Origin: Planktothrix serta PCC 8927
GTDB lineage: Bacteria; Cyanobacteriota; Cyanobacteriia; Cyanobacteriales; Microcoleaceae
DNA: 43,232 nt
Reading direction: 5' to 3'
Assembly: GCF_900010725.2 (NCBI RefSeq)
Contig: NZ_LR734865.1
Location: 244,448-287,679, forward strand
The notes beneath the pieces are model-generated. The model ran no database searches. It was not told where the DNA came from and saw only the letters and a program-made list of their open reading frames with translations. Below are positions 34,129 through 41,530 of this stretch, piece after piece. Position numbers and translations under genes: made by a program. The stretch's first letter is position 1, and each line of letters opens with the position of its first letter.

Positions 34129-35280
34129 ATGAAAAAATTAGTTTTAATTGGTGGCGGACATAGCCATGCGATCGCCCTGAAAAAATGGGGGATGAATCCT
34201 TTATCAGAGGTTGAATTAACCTTAATTACCAATGTTGTAAAAACGCCCTATTCAGGGATGTTACCCGGTTATATTGCTGGATTTTATAGCTTTGATCAAT
34301 GTCATATTGATTTACCGTCCTTAGCTAAATATTCCCATGCGAAAATTTATATTGATCAAGCCATCGGTTTAGATTTAGAAAAAAATCTCGTTATTTGTAA
34401 AAACAATTCTCCTATTCCCTTTGATCTTCTATCTATTGATATTGGGAGCACTCCAACAGTATTAAGCATTCCGGGTGCGATAGAACATACTATTGCTGTT
34501 AAACCGATATCCAAACTTTTGCAATATTGGCATCAATTAATTGAAGAAATTCAGCAAAATCCTCAACAAAAAATCCGGTTAGCGATTGTTGGAGGAGGTG
34601 CGGGAGGTGTTGAATTAGCGTTTAATATTCACAGCCATCTCACTCAAATTTATCAACAAGCCAATCAACCCTTAAATCAGTTAGAATTACATCTAATTCA
34701 TAGCGGTAAGCGGTTATTATCTGAACGTCACCCTTCCTTAAGTCGAAAAGTAGAAAATTTGCTTAAAAAACTTAAGATTCATTTACACTTCAATGAAACA
34801 GTTGATCAAGTTGACGAGACTCAAAATTCTATTAAAAAAATTAGCTGTAAATCAGGATTAACCCTAGAATGCGATCGCATTTTTTGGGTAACACAAGCAT
34901 CAGCATCCCCCTGGTTAAAACAAGCCGGACTAACAACAGATAAACGGGGATTTATTCTAGTCAATGATAACTTACAATCGGTTTCCCATCCCCAAGTTTT
35001 CGCCGCCGGAGATATCGCCACAATGGTTAATTATCCCCGACCCAAAGCGGGAGTTTTTGCAGTGCGTCAAGGTCAACCCTTATTGGAAAATTTAAAACGA
35101 AGTTTAGAAGAAAAACCCCTAAAACCCTTTATCCCTCAAAAAGAATTTTTAATTTTAATTGGGACAGGAGATCAAAAAGCGATCGCTTCTAAAGCATGGT
35201 TTAATATAGGGCCGAATTCGTTATTATGGCGATGGAAAGATTATATTGATCAAAAATTTATGAAACAGTTTAAAAACTGA
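34129..35280 (+). CDS. FAD-dependent oxidoreductase, like the N-terminal half of cyanobacterial SelD
   Basis: The 383-residue NDH-2-like flavoprotein has FAD motif LVLIGGGHSHAIALKKWG (4-21) and NAD motif LAIVGGGAGGVELAF (about 152-166). AAGDIATM binds the FAD ribityl/phosphate region. The N-terminus, PYSGMLPGYIAGFYSFDQCHIDL, closely matches the NADH-dehydrogenase-like half of the cyanobacterial fusion whose second half is selenide, water dikinase (family memory). Here the protein ends at about the domain junction (LLWRWKDYIDQKFMKQF) and no SelD domain follows. It is either a stand-alone quinone/NADH oxidoreductase or a fusion that lost SelD. It is in the same operon as the ABC gene. Confidence 0.8.
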   Translation: MKKLVLIGGGHSHAIALKKWGMNPLSEVELTLITNVVKTPYSGMLPGYIAGFYSFDQCHIDLPSLAKYSHAKIYIDQAIGLDLEKNLVICKNNSPIPFDLLSIDIGSTPTVLSIPGAIEHTIAVKPISKLLQYWHQLIEEIQQNPQQKIRLAIVGGGAGGVELAFNIHSHLTQIYQQANQPLNQLELHLIHSGKRLLSERHPSLSRKVENLLKKLKIHLHFNETVDQVDETQNSIKKISCKSGLTLECDRIFWVTQASASPWLKQAGLTTDKRGFILVNDNLQSVSHPQVFAAGDIATMVNYPRPKAGVFAVRQGQPLLENLKRSLEEKPLKPFIPQKEFLILIGTGDQKAIASKAWFNIGPNSLLWRWKDYIDQKFMKQFKN

Positions 35281-35319
35281 TTAATTTTTATTCAAAAATT
35301 GCGATTATCGGCGTTGTTT

Positions 35320-35754
35320 ATGATACAATTAAAAGGGTTAGTACCTTGGAAAAATCCAAATTTAGGTGAAGGACGTATATTTAGCCATTTTACCAATGCT
35401 GAAGGATTCACCGGAATTACAGGGATTTTTGGTGAGCGTCTTAATGTAGATCAGCCCGTTATTGTTAATACGCTAACATTTGGAAAGGGTTCTAACTCAT
35501 TCTATGCTCAAAAACCTGGTGATATTTTTATCACAGATTTGGGTTTTGACGCTACAGCAGGAAATTTAGAGCAAATCGGTGTTTTTGGAGAAAAGCAGAA
35601 ATTTGTTATTCAATTTTCTGAGGAAACAGCTTTAATTGACAACAATATTAGAGTTCTACCTGTTAAAATAAGACAACAGGGTAGTATATATACAATTCCA
35701 GCCCAGACAACATTTTCAAACGGTAAATTTTTAGTCATGAGGGTTCGACCATGA
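35320..35754 (+). CDS. Possible ADP-ribosyltransferase (HYD1-type) toxin domain protein
   Basis: A TTG at 35299 is possible, but the ATG at 35320 gives a compact 144-residue protein. The pattern H23 (FSHFTNAEGFTGIT), Y62 (GKGSNSFYAQKPGD) and D73 (IFITDLGFDA) follows the H-Y-D triad and spacing of HYD1-signature ADP-ribosyltransferase toxins, known as C-terminal domains of polymorphic toxins. The opening (LVPWKNPNLGEGR) looks like the linker region before such a domain, but no delivery domain is present. Its last four bases overlap the next gene, as in toxin-immunity pairs. The assignment is from pattern reading, not alignment. It could instead be an unrelated small beta protein. Confidence 0.5.
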   Translation: MIQLKGLVPWKNPNLGEGRIFSHFTNAEGFTGITGIFGERLNVDQPVIVNTLTFGKGSNSFYAQKPGDIFITDLGFDATAGNLEQIGVFGEKQKFVIQFSEETALIDNNIRVLPVKIRQQGSIYTIPAQTTFSNGKFLVMRVRP

Positions 35755-36425
35755 ACCAAGTAAACTTAACTTTAGTGCTTGAAGATTTGGATTCATCTAA
35801 ACTTGAAACACAAGTTTTAGCGTTGGAACAAGCAGCCGATATCGTGCAAGTTTTAGCGATGAAGGTTTTGGAAACCTTTAAAACCAGTAATAATCCCTTT
35901 TTGATTGCTGAACATTTGTATCAATTTGGTTCTATCCTTGTTCCTCACTTGGAAACACTGTTTCAAGAAACTGAAAATTCAGAACTCAAACTTTTATCAG
36001 CAATTGTTTTATTACGTTTAGGTTCTCAAGTCGGAGTAAGTTACTTATTACAGGCGATTATTGAGGATCAACAATATCCTTGTTTAGTCGCTAGTTGTTT
36101 GGCTTCTATTCCTATTTATGAGGCTATTAATCCAATTTTACAGCGTCTAAGATGTGCAGATTTACAAGAGATTGATTTAATTATTGGTCTTTTAACAGTT
36201 TTAGAAGATTTTAATTATAATATTCCTAATGATTTGTATCAACGTTTCACAGCATCAGAGGCTCCTTGGCAAGTTCAAGCGGTTGCTAAATCCATTTTTC
36301 AAACATTAGCATCTCGGCTTCAAATGAAAACACCTGAATCTGTAGAAATTGTAGAAGATGATCATAAATCTGATTTGGTTGATCCTAAAACGGAGTTAAA
36401 GCTTAAATCATTAGGGTTTTTCTGA
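35751..36425 (+). CDS. Helical (HEAT-like) repeat protein, possible immunity partner
   Basis: The 224-residue acidic protein is all helical, with repeated helix pairs of HEAT/ARM type (AADIVQVLAMKVLETF, ELKLLSAIVLLRLGSQVGVS, PCLVASCLASIPIYEAINPI). The C-terminus is charged (VEIVEDDHKSDLVDPKTE). It overlaps the upstream gene by ATGA, so the two are translationally coupled. Acidic HEAT-like proteins serve as immunity proteins in some toxin pairs; that role is inferred only from the position. The start at 35751 is fixed by the overlap. Confidence 0.6.
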   Translation: MNQVNLTLVLEDLDSSKLETQVLALEQAADIVQVLAMKVLETFKTSNNPFLIAEHLYQFGSILVPHLETLFQETENSELKLLSAIVLLRLGSQVGVSYLLQAIIEDQQYPCLVASCLASIPIYEAINPILQRLRCADLQEIDLIIGLLTVLEDFNYNIPNDLYQRFTASEAPWQVQAVAKSIFQTLASRLQMKTPESVEIVEDDHKSDLVDPKTELKLKSLGFF

Positions 36426-36449
36426 TTATTTTTACATCAGTTTAATTTA

Positions 36450-36563
36450 ATATGAAATCCTAAAATTGATACTACAGATAATCTCCTAAACCCCCTGTAG
36501 AGACGTTGCATGCAACGTCTCTACAGGGGACGGATGCGTAGCAAACATTTAAAGATTTCATAT
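36450..36563. repeat. Miniature inverted-repeat element with perfect 38-bp palindrome
   Basis: The centre is a perfect palindrome of two 19-base arms (36492-36510 and 36511-36529), containing gtagagacgttgcatgcaac. Outer 10-base inverted ends atatgaaatc (36450-36459) and gatttcatat (36554-36563) bound it. It lies between convergent genes and is a common cyanobacterial repeat type. Confidence 0.75.
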
Positions 36564-36584
36564 AATATAGTATTCCTCCAAAAT

Positions 36585-37298
36585 TTAAGCTGAGATTACC
36601 GATGATTTAGAATAACCTTGTAATTGAATTTTAGCAGCATCTTGAACTTGAGGATGGGAATCAACAGCTAGGGTTTTTAAGACAGAAATGGGGGTATTAG
36701 GGTGTTGGGCGATCGCATATTTTACTAACCAACAATGAACACATTTAACCTGTTCGGTCATTGCTGCTAATATCGATGGGGAAGTCTGAGGATGGAGTAA
36801 AATAATAGCACTAATTACCGGAGGAGCGGTTTTTGCATAATAGCCGATTAAATATCCTGTTCCTTCAGGGGTTTTAATTAAAGATTGAGCCGCAATTGTG
36901 CGAATTTGGGCTTCAATATCATATAATAACCCCTGTAAAATCACCGTTGGAGTTTGGCAATGAGCCGCTAATAATAACCGAATTTCATGGGGTAATTGTG
37001 ATATTTTTTCCCATAATATTCCGGGTTTATGGGGTTGATAAGCAATCTCAAATAGAGAAGATAGATGATTTTTTTTGACTAAGGTACTCAGGGGTTCTTC
37101 GAGTAAACTTGATGGTGGCTTTAAATACCGAATATTATTCAATGGGGGCATAAAATTTAACCCATCAATAATAAAGTCAGGGAGTAACTTCAGTTTAAAT
37201 AACTGTTCTAAATAATTGCTATCTTCAGACCCAGTTTGATAGAGTTCTGCTCGATCCAGCAATTCTTTTTTGATCACTTCAGTACACCCTGACATCAT
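36585..37298 (-). CDS. Leucine-rich/HEAT-like repeat protein
   Basis: The 237-residue protein (start MM at 37298 or 37295) has a variable N-terminal 100 residues and then helix-pair repeats: LLLAAHCQTPTVILQGLLYD, TIAAQSLIKTPEGTGYLIGY, YAIAQHPNTPISVLKTLAVD. The A-x-x-P-x-T-P-x-x-x-L pattern is that of the leucine-rich repeat variant (LRV) family, related to HEAT. LRV proteins mediate protein contacts; partner unknown. The gene downstream of the response regulator at 37920, at 37429, carries the same repeat, so the two are probably duplicated relatives. Confidence 0.7.
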   Translation of the reverse strand: MMSGCTEVIKKELLDRAELYQTGSEDSNYLEQLFKLKLLPDFIIDGLNFMPPLNNIRYLKPPSSLLEEPLSTLVKKNHLSSLFEIAYQPHKPGILWEKISQLPHEIRLLLAAHCQTPTVILQGLLYDIEAQIRTIAAQSLIKTPEGTGYLIGYYAKTAPPVISAIILLHPQTSPSILAAMTEQVKCVHCWLVKYAIAQHPNTPISVLKTLAVDSHPQVQDAAKIQLQGYSKSSVISA

Positions 37299-37428
37299 AA
37301 GACTACCACCTTTTGTGATTAAACTTCATGAAAATTAAACCTTAAAAGAACATTAGATTTGTGTGAAATTAAGGACTGATGCTGTTAAAATTGAGGGGAG
37401 ATAGATGGGGTTGGGGTTTCGATTATTT

Positions 37429-37878
37429 CTAATTGAATAGATGAACATTTGGGGAGAGTTTCAATACCGCTAAAACATCAGGGTTAGGATGGTTTGCGAC
37501 CCATTTTAGGAAACTTTCAGGAGCAGCATTAAACTGAACGAGGAGACGAAGAGTAGAGAGGGGAATTTGATCTAAGAGTTGGGGATAATTTGAACATAAA
37601 ACCGAAAATTGAGGATTACTCAAAACAGGTTTAGGAAACTCATTGAGTAATTTAATTAAGGTTTCTCCAGGGGTATTCGGATTAGTCGCAACGAGGTTGC
37701 GGGTTGCCACATCTGCACTCCTTCCCAAGGTTTTTAATACCTCTGTTGGTGCGTTAGAATTATTGGCAACCAGTCGCGCTAATTCTATACTTTTTTGAGC
37801 GAGTTCGACTAAACGTTCAGAAGAAGTTGTCGAATTTGCGGCTTCCTGTTGAAGAATAACGCACGCTGGTAAGATCAT
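37429..37878 (-). CDS. LRV-repeat protein, short
   Basis: About 149 residues from the ATG at 37878; a GTG at 37890 would add four. Repeats read LARLVANNSNAPTEVLKTLG, RNLVATNPNTPGETLIKLLN and KWVANHPNPDVLAVLKLS, the LRV pattern also seen at 36585. It ends in an asparagine-rich tail (SPNVHLFN). It starts 42 bases after the stop of the receiver gene at 37920 on the same strand, so it is probably co-transcribed with it and may bind it (inference). Confidence 0.7.
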   Translation of the reverse strand: MILPACVILQQEAANSTTSSERLVELAQKSIELARLVANNSNAPTEVLKTLGRSADVATRNLVATNPNTPGETLIKLLNEFPKPVLSNPQFSVLCSNYPQLLDQIPLSTLRLLVQFNAAPESFLKWVANHPNPDVLAVLKLSPNVHLFN

Positions 37879-37919
37879 GATTTTTGACACCGTTTGGGGT
37901 TAGAAAATCCACGTTTTCT

Positions 37920-38324
37920 TTAGTCATCTAAGGGCAGTCTTGATTTAATTTGTTCAACAAAGGCTTTATGATCTACAATAGGTTTGGGAATATAATCATC
38001 AGCCCCACTTCGGGCTAAAAAGTTTTCCCGATCGCCTGTATTAGCATTGGCAGTGACTAAAATAACGGGAAGTTGTGCCGTTTCCGGGTTAGCTTTTAAC
38101 ATTTGGGTAATTTCAATCCCATCAACAGCTTTCCCGTCATAATAACTATTCGTTAAAGACACATCCATTAAAATTAGATCCGCTTGCTTGTTAGTCGCCA
38201 TTTGCATCACGGTTTCGACATCTTCGGTGTGTTTCGCTAATAACCCGCCCCGTCTGGTTAAAATGCGTTCAAACACTTTCCAGTTAACGAGATTATCTTC
38301 AACCACTAAAACGGTTCTGATCAT
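37920..38324 (-). CDS. Stand-alone response regulator receiver
   Basis: The 134-residue single receiver domain has acidic VVEDN (E9, D10), phospho-acceptor D54 (ADLILMDVSLTNSYYDGKAV), T in LVTANAN and KP in YIPKPIV, all intact. A short insertion (TNSYYDGKAVDG) follows the acceptor loop. It has no output domain, so it likely acts as a phosphotransfer or motor-binding protein like CheY. The two LRV-repeat genes follow downstream on the same strand. Confidence 0.9.
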   Translation of the reverse strand: MIRTVLVVEDNLVNWKVFERILTRRGGLLAKHTEDVETVMQMATNKQADLILMDVSLTNSYYDGKAVDGIEITQMLKANPETAQLPVILVTANANTGDRENFLARSGADDYIPKPIVDHKAFVEQIKSRLPLDD

Positions 38325-38582
38325 AATCTTACCCCTCTAATGAACTCTAGTTCATGTATCCATCTATCTTTCTTTAAGTGTCTTCTATATTGATAAAACC
38401 GTCGATAGGGATAAGTTCAGGAGTTCTCAAAGGTCAGGTCTGACTAGAAACAATCTTTCTTAGGAAGTCAGGATGGAAAAGGATGGAAAAGTTCAGGATG
38501 TCTTCTGAGACTATCCACAAACCTCAATGAGTACGGGAGAACTTATCAATAGGATTGCTATAGCTGATTCAATAATAGAAAT
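38325..38582. other. Non-coding stretch between receiver gene and three-gene cassette
   Basis: Only the direct repeat ggatggaaaa twice (38471-38490) and a ggattgctata tag (38552-38562), a word also seen at the tag of the foldback family, are visible. No gene is supported. Confidence 0.4.
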
Positions 38583-38975
38583 CTACTTTTTGTTGATAAT
38601 AGGATCATCTAAACGATCTAAATATAACCAGGCTTTCTTTGCTAACTTAGCTGGAATATCTGTTGCTTCCTTTTCATTTGTTTGGGGATTAGGAACATTA
38701 ATAATACTTACATGGTCAGGCTTATCCTGAATCGCATCTAACCCCAATTCTCTGACATCCCTAACAGTCAAACAAATTACTCCCCAACATTTAAACAATC
38801 TATTATAAGCTTGTTCAGGTTTAAGTGCAGCAGATAAAGCCTTCTCGTACTCTTCTCTCTTCGGAAACCATCGTAAAATAAACGCTTCTGCATCAACTGC
38901 TTTAGTATCAGGGTCAATCCATTTTTTATTAGTAATAGCTCGATATAATATCGTGTCATCAGATAATTTATCCAC
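38583..38975 (-). CDS. Hypothetical protein, third gene of unknown cassette
   Basis: About 130 residues; starts at a GTG (38975) in the sequence tctgtggataaa. It reads MDKLSDDTILYRAITNKKWI, then AFILRWFPKREEYEKALSAA, a central GVICLTVRDVRELGLDAI and a C-terminal helix LAKKAWLYLDRL. W, R and K are frequent. I do not recognise the family. It lies 13 bases after the stop of the gene at 38989, same strand. It may be a small toxin-like or nuclease-like partner; there is no motif to prove it. Confidence 0.65.
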   Translation of the reverse strand: MDKLSDDTILYRAITNKKWIDPDTKAVDAEAFILRWFPKREEYEKALSAALKPEQAYNRLFKCWGVICLTVRDVRELGLDAIQDKPDHVSIINVPNPQTNEKEATDIPAKLAKKAWLYLDRLDDPIINKK

Positions 38976-38988
38976 AGATGCTTATACA

Positions 38989-39555
38989 CTAAATAATTGG
39001 TTGATTAGTAGATAGCCAAAGAAGAATCTGAGAGATTTTCTCTAAAGAAGGATTCTTAATTAACTCGCTGTCATCACCTTTTCTGTAATAAACAGACTCT
39101 TGAAAATCACAATTAACAGGAATTTTAACCCGAATTTCTTTGTCAAAATCTGGATTCTTCCAAATCAAGTTAACTCCTCCTCGACTTTCTAAAGAAGAAA
39201 AACCGCGAGGAAAAGATTGGCCTAATAATTCATCTAACTGGATTAACTGTTTTATTGATTTTGAAACTGCATAACTTGATGGATTTAATATCTCATCCTC
39301 TTCGTTCTCATCCAAATCAGGGTCTATTTCTGTTAACTCTAAAAGACGCTTAAAGGTAATAATAAAATCAGAATTATGTGAAGATTCTCTAGCTAGATAA
39401 TCTTCACATAATGGCTTTTGATGATGTGAAATAGTTGATAAAATTTGGCTCAAATCTACTGGAGTGTTTAAAACTATTCTTTCCCTTAATTGCTTTTGAT
39501 AAGCCTGATCAAAATTCGCTTTGATAGCACTTGTTTTTTTATAGGTGATTGTCAT
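38989..39555 (-). CDS. Hypothetical protein, second gene of unknown cassette
   Basis: A 188-residue acidic protein (ATG 39555). It is helical N-terminally (KANFDQAYQKQLRERIVLNT), has an acidic loop (DPDLDENEEDEILNPSSYAV), then a beta-rich part (GGVNLIWKNPDFDKEIRVKI, FQESVYYRKG) and closes with a helix ISQILLWLSTNQ. No family recognised. The start codon is 5 bases from the stop of the gene at 39561, so the two are co-translated. The composition is A+T-rich compared with the rnz and spoIID-like neighbours. Confidence 0.7.
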   Translation of the reverse strand: MTITYKKTSAIKANFDQAYQKQLRERIVLNTPVDLSQILSTISHHQKPLCEDYLARESSHNSDFIITFKRLLELTEIDPDLDENEEDEILNPSSYAVSKSIKQLIQLDELLGQSFPRGFSSLESRGGVNLIWKNPDFDKEIRVKIPVNCDFQESVYYRKGDDSELIKNPSLEKISQILLWLSTNQPII

Positions 39556-39560
39556 AGCAA

Positions 39561-40253
39561 TTATTCCTCCTCATTTAATAAACAATCATTAACTAATGAA
39601 ATATAGCGATTCACATCGTCAGACCAAAGAGATACCCTTTCGTTAAGAGGTTTTAACTTATCTTCTGAGCTATGATCTAGGTTAAACTCTCGATAAATAT
39701 TACCAGCAAATAAAATTCCTAGATTTTTTTCAGTTGCTTTTTTATCATCACAAATTAAGACAGGATCGATAGAAATATTGATCTGAGAATCTTCAAAGGA
39801 ATAGATGAAAGTAGCTGATAATGAGGGTTTTTTATTTAAGAAGTTTTTCCAATCTCCGGGTCTTAATAAGTAATCAGAGATATAATGATCTAATTCTTCT
39901 TGAGATTGAAACTCAATATGACCTTTGGGATTAATTTCCAAGGCTTCATAATTAATATGGGGAAAAACTTCTAAATATCTTAGAGCTATATCTTGAAGAA
40001 GCACCTTGTTTTCAGAATATTCTCCTTCAATTAATTGTTCAAAAGAGATTTTATCAGATTGAATAATAATCGTTACGCCGTTTTTATAAACGACCTGAGA
40101 AATGATATCCGTAGTAAAAGTAGGAGAAGTAACTGCCCAATCTGTATTAACAATTTTATTGATTCTCAAAAAATCAGGATTTAGCAAACTAGGATTATGA
40201 TTCCTAGCCAGAATAACAAATGCTAAGTGAGTGATTTGTAACTTTCCGAGCAT
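39561..40253 (-). CDS. Hypothetical protein, first gene of unknown cassette
   Basis: I start at the ATG at 40253 (230 residues); a start at 40274 adds seven. It has alternating strands (LQITHLAFVILARNH, IISQVVYKNGVTIIIQ, YEALEINPKGHIEFQ, LSATFIYSFEDSQINISIDP) and a final helix, recalling the layout of the uncharacterised TIGR04255-type family (weak similarity from memory). With the two following genes it forms a compact operon of sporadic-looking type. An immunity, defence or toxin-antitoxin role is conceivable. No catalytic motif is seen. Confidence 0.65.
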   Translation of the reverse strand: MLGKLQITHLAFVILARNHNPSLLNPDFLRINKIVNTDWAVTSPTFTTDIISQVVYKNGVTIIIQSDKISFEQLIEGEYSENKVLLQDIALRYLEVFPHINYEALEINPKGHIEFQSQEELDHYISDYLLRPGDWKNFLNKKPSLSATFIYSFEDSQINISIDPVLICDDKKATEKNLGILFAGNIYREFNLDHSSEDKLKPLNERVSLWSDDVNRYISLVNDCLLNEEE

Positions 40254-40324
40254 ACCGAATACACAGATAAGCAAACATAGATAATGATTTAATTATAGCA
40301 TTCTTATTTTTGTGAAAAAGAACT

Positions 40325-40416
40325 GTAGGGGTTTGGTTTCCAAACCCAGGCGCAAAGAGGGTTTGGTTTCCAAACCCCTACAGGTTTTGATCACAAATCC
40401 TACACGGATTGCTATA
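40325..40416 (-). repeat. Dispersed foldback element, copy B
   Basis: Two direct copies of the small palindrome gggtttggtttccaaaccc (ending 40347 and starting 40359) are followed by a tag ending cctacacggattgctata (40399-40416). On the minus strand the order tag-palindrome-palindrome matches copy A at 1184-1272. The outer arms (40325-40347 and 40359-40381) pair except at the three central bases of each small palindrome. Confidence 0.85.
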
Positions 40417-40477
40417 TGTCCTCTCAATACCGAATACCAATCAAAAGCCCCTCTTAATGAAGACGAGGAAATGAAGA

Positions 40478-40493
40478 CAGCCCTGAAGGGCTG
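40478..40493 (-). terminator. Hairpin after rnz stop
   Basis: cagccct-ga-agggctg forms a short G+C-rich hairpin 10 bases beyond the rnz stop codon; on the minus strand it is followed by tcttcattt, a modest T-rich run. Confidence 0.5.
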
Positions 40494-40502
40494 ACTACGA
40501 AG

Positions 40503-41435
40503 TTAGGAACGTCGGGGAATTTCATGGGTGAGGAAATCATAGGCCATATTGGTATTAGGAAAAATGGCTCTGGCTTCTGTTAATAAATCGTCTAAAATAA
40601 TCGTATTTCCGGGGGCATAACGGGGGCTAAAATGGGTCATGATTAACTGTTTAACTCCGGCGGCTAACGCGACCTGTGCCGCCATTGTTGAGGTAGAATG
40701 TAATCTTTGAAACGCCATTTCTGCATCTTGATGGGAAAACGTCGCTTCATGAACTAAAACATCCGCATCTTGGGCTAATTCTACCGCCCCTTCACAAAAT
40801 ACTGTATCTGTACAATAAACGAATTTACGACCGATTTGGGGAACTCCACAAAGTTCTGTACCGCGAATAGTACGACCATCGGGAAGGGTAACAGTTTGTC
40901 CTTGTTTTAATTGAGCATAAATCGGCCCTGGAGGAATGCCTAATTTTTGGGCTTTTTCGATATCAAATCGTCCCGGTTTATCCTTTTCAATAATTCGATA
41001 ACCCAAGGCTGTGACTCGATGTTTTAAATAACCACAAACCACTTGATATTCTTCATCTTCAAATATCATTCCCGGTTCAATAGTATGCACTTTAACCGGA
41101 TAAGAAAAATGGGTTTGAGAATAGCGAACACAGGCTTGTAAATACTCTGATAAACCTGACGGCCCATAAATATCAATGCGTTTGGCATTTCCCGCTAACC
41201 CACAACTGGCTAATAATCCCGTTAATCCAAAAATATGATCTCCGTGTAAATGGGTAATAAAAATTCGACTAATTTGACTAACTTTTAAATCACTCCGCAG
41301 GAATTGATGTTGCGTCCCTTCCCCACAATCAAACAGCCAAATTTCAGCCCGTTGTGGTAAACGTAGAGCTATACTAGAAACATTGCGCGATCGCGTCGGA
41401 ACCCCAGAACTTGTCCCTAAAAAAGTAATCTGCAT
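40503..41435 (-). CDS. rnz: Ribonuclease Z (tRNA 3' processing endonuclease)
   Basis: The 310-residue metallo-beta-lactamase-fold enzyme cuts the 3' trailer of tRNA precursors, needed here because tRNA-Thr in this window lacks an encoded CCA. The short-form RNase Z layout is complete: [10 protein letters not shown] at the N-terminus, [14 protein letters not shown], zinc motif [11 protein letters not shown] (H62, H64, D66, H67), the exosite region (GPSGLSEYL), FVYCTDTVF with the bridging aspartate, and MTHFSPRY. Length is typical. It is divergent from the SpoIID-like gene, sharing a 95-base region. Confidence 0.95.
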   Translation of the reverse strand: MQITFLGTSSGVPTRSRNVSSIALRLPQRAEIWLFDCGEGTQHQFLRSDLKVSQISRIFITHLHGDHIFGLTGLLASCGLAGNAKRIDIYGPSGLSEYLQACVRYSQTHFSYPVKVHTIEPGMIFEDEEYQVVCGYLKHRVTALGYRIIEKDKPGRFDIEKAQKLGIPPGPIYAQLKQGQTVTLPDGRTIRGTELCGVPQIGRKFVYCTDTVFCEGAVELAQDADVLVHEATFSHQDAEMAFQRLHSTSTMAAQVALAAGVKQLIMTHFSPRYAPGNTIILDDLLTEARAIFPNTNMAYDFLTHEIPRRS

Positions 41436-41473
41436 TCACTTTCTGCCTTGCCTCTTCAAATGCGAAAAAATAT

Positions 41474-41483
41474 GTTATATAAC
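41474..41483. promoter_or_regulatory. Palindrome in rnz/spoIID-like divergent region
   Basis: gttatataac is a perfect 10-bp palindrome midway between the two divergent start codons; possibly overlapping promoter -10 elements or a regulator site. Confidence 0.3.
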
Positions 41484-41530
41484 CAAAGTGCAGTTCTCAT
41501 GGATCAATTTTACTGGATCTGATCACAACA

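Noticed and set aside
38777-38989. 70-codon minus-strand frame between cassette genes
   Set aside because: It overlaps the 130-residue gene in another frame for nearly all its length and shows no protein-like pattern.
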